A DNA stretch of 64,000 nt from positions 248,001 through 312,000 of the forward strand of contig NZ_NWSV01000005.1 in the NCBI RefSeq assembly GCF_002531935.1. Direction: 5' to 3'. The DNA is from Rhizobium chutanense. Its GTDB lineage: Bacteria; Pseudomonadota; Alphaproteobacteria; Rhizobiales; Rhizobiaceae. Positions 58,958 to 64,000 of this stretch are shown piece by piece; the stretch's first letter is position 1, and each line of letters starts with the position of its first letter. A model generated the notes under the pieces. The model ran no database searches, was not told the DNA's origin, and saw only the letters and a program-made list of their open reading frames with translations. Position numbers and translations under genes: made by a program.

Positions 58958-58975
58958 TTGTCATAAATCTGTCAT
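58958..58975. promoter_or_regulatory. Pho box (PhoB binding site)
   Basis: TTGTCATAAATCTGTCAT on the plus strand: two 7-bp direct repeats separated by AAAT, 17 of 18 matches to CTGTCATAWAWCTGTCAT. It lies 28 bp from the DUF47 start and 51 bp from the NUDIX start, oriented towards the NUDIX gene. PhoB could repress orfA-pit and activate the NUDIX gene from one site (inference). Confidence 0.85.
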
Positions 58976-59026
58976 AAACACGCCCAGGCAATTGAAGCAA
59001 CAAGCAAATTCGGTAATTCATGCGGT

Positions 59027-59560
59027 ATGACACCGAGCAGAAAAACCAGGAAGCCTCGACCGGACAAGTCCCAGCCACTACTGCGGCAGCTCGCTGCTGT
59101 TCCTGAAATGCTGTTCGCCGGTGCATTCCGTCAACAGTACGGCGCTCTCTGCTTTCGCCGCAGCAATGCCGGATCCGCGATCGAAATACTGGTGATCACA
59201 TCGCGCGACAGTGGACGCTGGGTCATTCCGAAAGGGTGGCCGATGAAAGGGAAAAAGCCTTTCGAAGCAGCGGCAATCGAGGCCTGGGAGGAGGCAGGTA
59301 TGCGCGGGACGGTGAAGAAAAAACCGGTCGGTCGCTATACCTATCTGAAGGAACTCGACAATGGCGACGTAGCCCCCTGTATCGTCGACATGTTTCAGAT
59401 TGAAGTCACTGATATCAGCGGCGATTTCAAGGAGCGGGACCAGCGCATTCTCGAATGGGTCAGCCCCGACGAAGCGGCACGCCGCGTTCGCGAGATCGAA
59501 CTCAAATCGCTGCTCGTCCAATTTGAACCGCAGGGCCGCAAGAAGCGTGATCGCGGCTGA
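59027..59560 (+). CDS. NUDIX hydrolase (diphosphoinositol polyphosphate phosphohydrolase-like)
   Basis: A 177-aa NUDIX protein. The Nudix box reads from GWPMKGKKPFEAAAIEAWEEAG, matching Gx5Ex7REUxEEx2GU in spacing with Ala/Trp for the usual RE. Preceding VITSRDSGRWVIPKGWP is the pattern of the DIPP/Ap4A-like group that hydrolyses inositol pyrophosphates, diadenosine or other polyphosphates. A basic N-terminus (RKTRKPRPDKSQ) is notable. Weak ribosome binding site. Divergent from orfA-pit across the Pho box, which links it to phosphate response. Confidence 0.87.
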   Translation: MTPSRKTRKPRPDKSQPLLRQLAAVPEMLFAGAFRQQYGALCFRRSNAGSAIEILVITSRDSGRWVIPKGWPMKGKKPFEAAAIEAWEEAGMRGTVKKKPVGRYTYLKELDNGDVAPCIVDMFQIEVTDISGDFKERDQRILEWVSPDEAARRVREIELKSLLVQFEPQGRKKRDRG

Positions 59561-59598
59561 GCACGGGTTCTTCGCCGGCATCGCAGCGGCGCGCGTCC

Positions 59599-60510
59599 TT
59601 ATCGCTCGAATGGTTCGCCGAGCGAGGCGACGCCGTTCAGCTTCAGCAGGCGGCGATCGGCGGAGATGATGCCGAGCACGATGATGGTGACGAGATAGGG
59701 CAGGCTCGACAGCAGCTGCGAGGGAACGTCGAGCCCGGTAGCCTGGGCGGCAAGGCCGACCAGCGAGACCGCCCCGAAGAGGCAGGCGCCGAGGAAGATG
59801 CGGCCGGTGAGCCAGGTTCCGAAGACGACGAGGGCGATGGCGATCCAGCCGCGTCCGGCGATCATTCCATCGGCCCAGAGCGGGGTGTAGACCACCGCCG
59901 CATAGGCGCCGGCGAAACCGGCCATCGCGCCGCCGAAGGCGATGGCAAGGACGCGGACCGAGATCACCGAATAGCCGATGGCATGGGCTGCCTTCGGATT
60001 CTCGCCGACGGCGCGGATGATGAGACCGAGCTTGGTATAGGCAAACATCGCCCAGAGCGTAAGCGTCGCGGCGAGCGAAATCCATACGACGATATCCTGG
60101 GTGAACAGGCCGCCGATAACAGGCAATTCCGAAAACCAGGGAAGGGCGAGTTTCTGAAGTCCTTTGACCGTCAGGCTTTCATAGGACTTGCCGAAAAGGG
60201 CGGAGAGGCCCTGGCCGAAAATGCCGATGGCAAGGCCCGCCGCCACCTGGTTTGCCCGGAATCCGAGCGTAACGAAGGCAAAGAGCAGGGACAGGGCTGC
60301 GCTGCCCAGCCCCGCGACGACGAAACCCAGCAGATGTCCGCCGCCCTGATAGACGACGATGAAGGCAAGCACAGCGCCGAGAGCCATCAATCCCTCGACC
60401 CCGAGGTTGAGGACGCCGGCGCGCTCTGCCACAAGCTCGCCGAGTGCTGCGAGAAGAAAGGGGGTCGCAGCCGCAAGCATGCCGGCCAGAATGAATTCGA
60501 TGGCGTTCAT
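59599..60510 (-). CDS. Nucleoside-type ABC transporter permease (YufQ-like)
   Basis: Inner-membrane permease of 303 aa. Typical opening LAGMLAAATPFLLAALGELVAERAGVLNLGVEG (in outline), and the BPD_transp_2 motif GENPKAAHAIGYSVISVRVLAIAFGGAMAGFAGAY (in outline). GGAG lies 6 bp before ATG 60510, which overlaps the preceding permease stop (ATGA). Last gene of the BMP-type operon; no clear terminator follows, and the NUDIX gene converges 38 bp away. Confidence 0.92.
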   Translation of the reverse strand: MNAIEFILAGMLAAATPFLLAALGELVAERAGVLNLGVEGLMALGAVLAFIVVYQGGGHLLGFVVAGLGSAALSLLFAFVTLGFRANQVAAGLAIGIFGQGLSALFGKSYESLTVKGLQKLALPWFSELPVIGGLFTQDIVVWISLAATLTLWAMFAYTKLGLIIRAVGENPKAAHAIGYSVISVRVLAIAFGGAMAGFAGAYAAVVYTPLWADGMIAGRGWIAIALVVFGTWLTGRIFLGACLFGAVSLVGLAAQATGLDVPSQLLSSLPYLVTIIVLGIISADRRLLKLNGVASLGEPFER

Positions 60511-61607
60511 GAGGGGCTCCGATGGGCGGGGCGGGGCCATTCGAGACGGTAGCGTACGAAGGCAATGGCGACGAGATAGGCGAGCAGCAGGCTGCCCTGG
60601 AAGACCCGAACGGCAGCGATCGGCAGGTTGGCCGAGACCATGGCATTGTCGCCACCGATATAGATCACCGCCATAACAAGCGCCGAGACAATGATGCCGA
60701 GCGGATGCAGACCGCCGAGATAGGCGACGATGATCGCCGCATAGCCATAGCCGCTCGAAATCGAACGCTGCAGCTGGCCGAGCGGACCGGCGACTTCGGC
60801 AGCCCCGGCAAGACCGGCGGCAAAGCCGCCGATCAACAGCGACAGCCAGATCGCCCAACCCTCCCTGAAACCGGCATAACCGGCAGCGCGTGGCGCCAGG
60901 CCGCCGACCTGCAGCCTGTAGCCGATGAAGCTCTTCTGCATGAAGACCCAGGCCGCAACCGACAAGGCGAGCGTGATGAGGAATGAGAGGTTGAGGCGGG
61001 TGCCGGCAATCAAGGTCGGCACCATCGCATCATACTGAAACATCACCGACTGCGGGAAGTTGAAACCGTTCGGATCCTTCCAGGGGCCGAGCAGTAGGTA
61101 GTTCAGCAGTTGCACCGCAACGAGGCTCAGCATCAGCGAAACGAGAATCTCGTTGGCGTTGAGGCGTACGCGCCAGAAGGCGGTCAAAGAAGCCCAGAGG
61201 GCGCCGCCGATTGCGCCGAGCAGCAGCATCGCCGGCCAGATCCACTGGCCCGTCGCCTGGGGAAACCAGACGGGAATGGCAGAGGCGAAAATCGCGCCGA
61301 GAATGAACTGGCCTTCGGCGCCGATGTTGAAGACCTTGGCGCGAAAGCCGATCGCCAGTCCTTGGGCGATCAGCAGGAGCGGGCCTGCCTTCAAAAGCAC
61401 TTCCGAAAACGACGCCCAGGAGAGGAAGGGCTCAAGCAGCATCGCATGGACGACCGCGACCGGGTCGCGGCCCATCAAGATGTAAAGGCCAAGGTTGAGA
61501 ACGATGGCTCCCCCGAGCGCGATAACAGGCGCGAGGAAGGCCGCGACAAGCGAGGCGCGCTCGCGGCGGACGAGGGTGGGGAGGAAAGCGGGAGACCAAG
61601 CGCTCAT
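60507..61607 (-). CDS. Nucleoside-type ABC transporter permease (YufP-like)
   Basis: Inner-membrane permease of 366 aa with a longer N-terminus. Landmarks KAGPLLLIAQGLAIGFRAKVFNIGAEGQFILGAI (in outline) and GGLAPRAAGYAGFREGWAIW. Start overlaps the ATPase stop by ATGA (61604-61607), and its own stop overlaps the next permease. Pairs with the YufQ-like subunit. Confidence 0.92.
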   Translation of the reverse strand: MSAWSPAFLPTLVRRERASLVAAFLAPVIALGGAIVLNLGLYILMGRDPVAVVHAMLLEPFLSWASFSEVLLKAGPLLLIAQGLAIGFRAKVFNIGAEGQFILGAIFASAIPVWFPQATGQWIWPAMLLLGAIGGALWASLTAFWRVRLNANEILVSLMLSLVAVQLLNYLLLGPWKDPNGFNFPQSVMFQYDAMVPTLIAGTRLNLSFLITLALSVAAWVFMQKSFIGYRLQVGGLAPRAAGYAGFREGWAIWLSLLIGGFAAGLAGAAEVAGPLGQLQRSISSGYGYAAIIVAYLGGLHPLGIIVSALVMAVIYIGGDNAMVSANLPIAAVRVFQGSLLLAYLVAIAFVRYRLEWPRPAHRSPS

Positions 61608-63127
61608 CTATGGACTTTCTCGGGCGCGGCTTGGGCCCCGATCATGTATCGGCCGATTTGCTCGGGCTTGGTGTCCCGCGTGGCGAGCGGCGGGCTGAGC
61701 CGGCCGTGATACAGCACCTGGATGGAATCGCAGAGCTCGAACAGTTCTTCCAGCTCCTCGGAAATGACGAGGATCGCCATGCCCTGATTGCGCAAGGCGA
61801 CCAGGCGGCTGCGGATGGCGGCGGCGGCACCGATATCGACACCCCAGGTCGGCTGCGCCGCAAACAGCAATTTCGGCGACAGCATGATTTCGCGGCCGAC
61901 GATGAACTTCTGCAGGTTGCCGCCGGACAGCGTCCCGGCTTCCGCATCCGGGCCGGGGGTGCGAACATCATACTGACGGATGCAATCCTTGGTGAACGCC
62001 ATCGCCCGCGCCCTGTCGACGAGACCGCGCCGCAAAAGCTTGAGCGGGTGGGCCGTCAGCAGGCTGTTGAGGACGAGCGACATTTCGGGCACGGCGCCAC
62101 GTCCGAGCCGGTCTTCCGGGACGAAGGCAAATCCGAGCGCGCGGCGCGCGGCGGCATCGAGCCTGCCGACATCCGTTCCCATCATGTAGATCCGGTCGGG
62201 CTGGTCGCGCCCCAGCACCGTCTCGCCTGAAATCAGCGCGGCAAGCTCGCTCTGGCCGTTGCCCGAAATGCCGGCAATGCCCAGGATCTCGCCGGCACGC
62301 ACTTCGAGGCTGATGCCGGAGAGCGGCACCGCAAAGGGATCGTCGGGCCGATAGTCCAGACCGATGATCTCCAGCCGCTTTTCCCCGCCGGACAGCGGCA
62401 GCGCTGAGATGGGTGCGGGCATATCGCGGCCGATCATCATGCCGGCAAGGTCATGAGCATCGTGTTCACGCGGGTCGACATCCCCGGTGACGCGGCCACC
62501 GCGCAGGATCGTCGCCCGGTCGCAGACCGCCCGGATTTCCTCGAGCTTGTGGGAAATCAGCAGGATGGAAACGCCGCCGTCGCGCAGCCGGCGCAGGGTG
62601 TCGAAGAGCTTTTCCACCAATTGCGGCGGCAGGACGGAGGTGGGTTCGTCGAGAATCAGCAGCCTCGGATTGGTCATCAGGCTTCGGATGATCTCCACCC
62701 GTTGCCGCTCGCCGACGGACAGCGCATGCACATGGGCAAGCGGATCGACTTCAAGGCCGAATTCCCGTCCGAGCGTCCGGATGCGCTCCTTGAGCTCAGC
62801 CTTCCCACCCGGCACGACCAGCCGAATATTCTCCAGGACGGTCAGGGTCTCGAACAGCGAAAAGTGCTGGAAGACCATGCCGATGCCGTTGCGCCTTGCC
62901 TCCGCGGGGGAGGCGAGACGCAACGGCTTTCCTTCCCAGATGACATCCCCGTCATCCGGTTGCTCGACGCCGTAGATCAGCTTCATCAGCGTCGATTTTC
63001 CCGCGCCGTTTTCGCCGAGGATCGCATGAATCGATTGCGGAGCCACGTCCAGATCGATGGCCTGGTTGGCATGGATCTGGCCGTAGCTCTTCGAAATGCC
63101 GCGCAGTGACAGCAGCGGGGTGGTCAT
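61604..63127 (-). CDS. Nucleoside-type ABC transporter ATP-binding protein (YufO-like)
   Basis: A 507-aa double ATPase. Domain 1: Walker A GENGAGKS (about 37-44), signature LSVGERQRVEIIRSL, Walker B LLILDEPTSVLPP. Domain 2 has the reduced GISGNGQSEL P-loop, signature LSGGNLQKFIVGREI, and FAAQPTWGVDIGA where DEPTxGVD is usual, so the second site is probably inactive. Same layout as RbsA but of the BMP-associated subgroup. It follows the binding-protein gene by 3 bp. Confidence 0.92.
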   Translation of the reverse strand: MTTPLLSLRGISKSYGQIHANQAIDLDVAPQSIHAILGENGAGKSTLMKLIYGVEQPDDGDVIWEGKPLRLASPAEARRNGIGMVFQHFSLFETLTVLENIRLVVPGGKAELKERIRTLGREFGLEVDPLAHVHALSVGERQRVEIIRSLMTNPRLLILDEPTSVLPPQLVEKLFDTLRRLRDGGVSILLISHKLEEIRAVCDRATILRGGRVTGDVDPREHDAHDLAGMMIGRDMPAPISALPLSGGEKRLEIIGLDYRPDDPFAVPLSGISLEVRAGEILGIAGISGNGQSELAALISGETVLGRDQPDRIYMMGTDVGRLDAAARRALGFAFVPEDRLGRGAVPEMSLVLNSLLTAHPLKLLRRGLVDRARAMAFTKDCIRQYDVRTPGPDAEAGTLSGGNLQKFIVGREIMLSPKLLFAAQPTWGVDIGAAAAIRSRLVALRNQGMAILVISEELEELFELCDSIQVLYHGRLSPPLATRDTKPEQIGRYMIGAQAAPEKVHR

Positions 63128-63130
63128 GAC

Positions 63131-64000
63131 TTATTTCGGCAGCGGCGTCGACACGCCCTTGACGTGCCAATTCATGGCGATGATCTCGGGGTCGGCCATG
63201 GTGGCGCCCGATGCGACACCTTCACTGCCGTCGGCCTTGGCGATCGGCCCGGTGAAGGGCGAGAAGCTGCCGTCGGCGATCTTTGCCTCGATCGCCTTGA
63301 TCTTGGCCATCACGTCGGCCGGAATATCGGCGCTCCAGTCAACCACCTCGACGACCTTGTCGGCAACGCCGAGGAACGCATTGGCGCCCTTGAACGTACC
63401 GGCGAGATGGGCATCGACCGAGGCCTTGAAGAAAGGCGACCAATCCGTCGAGACGCAGCCGAGATAGGTTTTCGGCGCATATTTCTTCATCGAGGAATTG
63501 AGGTTGAAGGCATAGACGCCGGCTTCCTCGCAGGCCGAGATGACGGACGGCGTGTCCTGGGCGTTGGAGAAGATCACGTCGCATTTCTGCGCGATCAGCG
63601 CCTTGGCCGCCTCCTGCTCCTTGGCCGGGTCGAACCAGGAATTGACCCAGACGACCGAGACTTCGATATCCGGCTTGACCGCCTGGGCGCCGAGCGTGAA
63701 AGCATTGATCGAGGTGATGAGTTCGGGGATGGCAAAGGCCGAGACGGAGCCGAGCTTGCCGGTCTTGCTGAGCGCTGCCGCGGCCATGCCGAGCAGATAA
63801 GTGCCCTGGAAATATTTGGCGGCAAAAGGCGAGAAGTTCGGAGCGACCTGGAAGCCGGAGGCGTGCAGGACCGTGACGCTCGGATCGCGGCGGGCGATCT
63901 GCAGGGCGCCGTTCTGATAACCGAAAGAGCCGGCGACCAGGAACTTGTTTCCGTCGGCGACGGTTTTGGTCATGATGCGGTCGGCATCCGGGCCTTCGGC
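63131..64000 (-). CDS. BMP-family basic membrane lipoprotein/nucleoside-binding protein (5' end outside window)
   Basis: Periplasmic binding protein of the BMP (Med/PnrA) family, truncated by the window edge; 289 codons remain to the stop. The frame stays open to base 64000, reading AEGPDADRIMTKTVADG, so the ATG at 63973 is not the true start. Landmarks: NFSPFAAKYFQGTYLLGMAAAALSKTGKLGSV (in outline), FNLNSSMKKYAPKTYLG. These proteins bind purine nucleosides or related compounds. The signal peptide and about 60-70 residues lie outside. First gene of the operon with YufOPQ-like subunits. Confidence 0.9.
   Translation of the reverse strand, partial: AEGPDADRIMTKTVADGNKFLVAGSFGYQNGALQIARRDPSVTVLHASGFQVAPNFSPFAAKYFQGTYLLGMAAAALSKTGKLGSVSAFAIPELITSINAFTLGAQAVKPDIEVSVVWVNSWFDPAKEQEAAKALIAQKCDVIFSNAQDTPSVISACEEAGVYAFNLNSSMKKYAPKTYLGCVSTDWSPFFKASVDAHLAGTFKGANAFLGVADKVVEVVDWSADIPADVMAKIKAIEAKIADGSFSPFTGPIAKADGSEGVASGATMADPEIIAMNWHVKGVSTPLPK

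Noticed and set aside
1..64000. tRNA or rRNA genes, CRISPR arrays, insertion sequences, replication or partition genes
   Set aside because: None recognised on reading both strands; short repeats found are regulatory in scale.

Overview
The window is high-GC DNA that reads as an accessory replicon or accessory chromosomal region of a Rhizobiaceae bacterium (Rhizobium/Sinorhizobium/Agrobacterium type). The reasons are the density of ABC uptake operons, the orfA(DUF47)-pit pair, a carnitine dehydrogenase-thioesterase fusion, GlxA/CdhR-type AraC regulators and the style of the LacI, LysR and GntR regulators. I see no rRNA, tRNA, CRISPR array, transposase or replication gene. Almost all of the sequence is protein coding; the only gene-free stretches over 300 bp are 30742-31307 and 56798-57281.

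Layout. (1) 1-8829: a sugar-acid regulon. It has an RbsA/RbsC-type ABC importer (permease cut by the window edge), a 3-hydroxyisobutyrate-dehydrogenase-like enzyme, gluconokinase, gluconate 5-dehydrogenase-like SDR, a D-2-hydroxyacid dehydrogenase, an L-idonate 5-dehydrogenase-like enzyme, a LacI-family GntR-like repressor and an SMP-30 lactonase. Four copies of an ATGTTATCGATAACAT-type operator tie these genes together. (2) 8830-10252: a mobile mystery protein A/B pair (HTH + Fic) with AT-rich upstream DNA and a strong hairpin terminator. (3) 10253-12903: an ECF sigma factor overlapping a membrane-anchored VWA protein that may be its anti-sigma factor. (4) 13166-28874: an HGGG esterase gene, then a co-directional run of ten minus-strand genes for carnitine and related betaines: BKACE enzyme, carnitine dehydrogenase-thioesterase fusion, acyl-CoA dehydrogenase, NDP-forming acyl-CoA ligase, CaiD-like hydratase, a Dpp-type ABC importer and a CocE-type hydrolase. 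A CdhR-like regulator is divergent from it. (5) 28861-40322: LysR/EamA pair, glutathione-independent formaldehyde dehydrogenase, an orphan amino-acid binding protein, a GGDEF-EAL protein, and a second quaternary-amine locus (GlxA-type regulator, ProX-like binding protein, trimethylamine-dehydrogenase-like oxidoreductase). (6) 40463-44211: an SbcD/SbcC-like pair. (7) 44378-53585: ureohydrolase, aminotransferase, two-component flavin monooxygenase, LysR and HutC-like regulators and a polar amino-acid ABC importer. (8) 53738-56797: nitrate-type NrtABD importer with a good sigma-54 promoter. (9) 57282-59560: Pit phosphate transporter and DUF47 partner, divergent from a NUDIX hydrolase across a near-consensus Pho box. 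(10) 59599-64000: a BMP-family nucleoside-type ABC importer, its binding protein cut by the window edge.

The genes form a nutrient-scavenging set: sugar acids, carnitine/betaines and their demethylation products, amino or guanidino compounds, nitrate, phosphate and nucleosides, each with local regulation. The candidate for a less described system is the minus-strand carnitine run (14081-27789), where betaine catabolism is joined to a peptide-family ABC importer and an ester/amide hydrolase. That suggests uptake and cleavage of an acylated or conjugated betaine.

All functions are read from motifs and family resemblance by eye; no database search was run.
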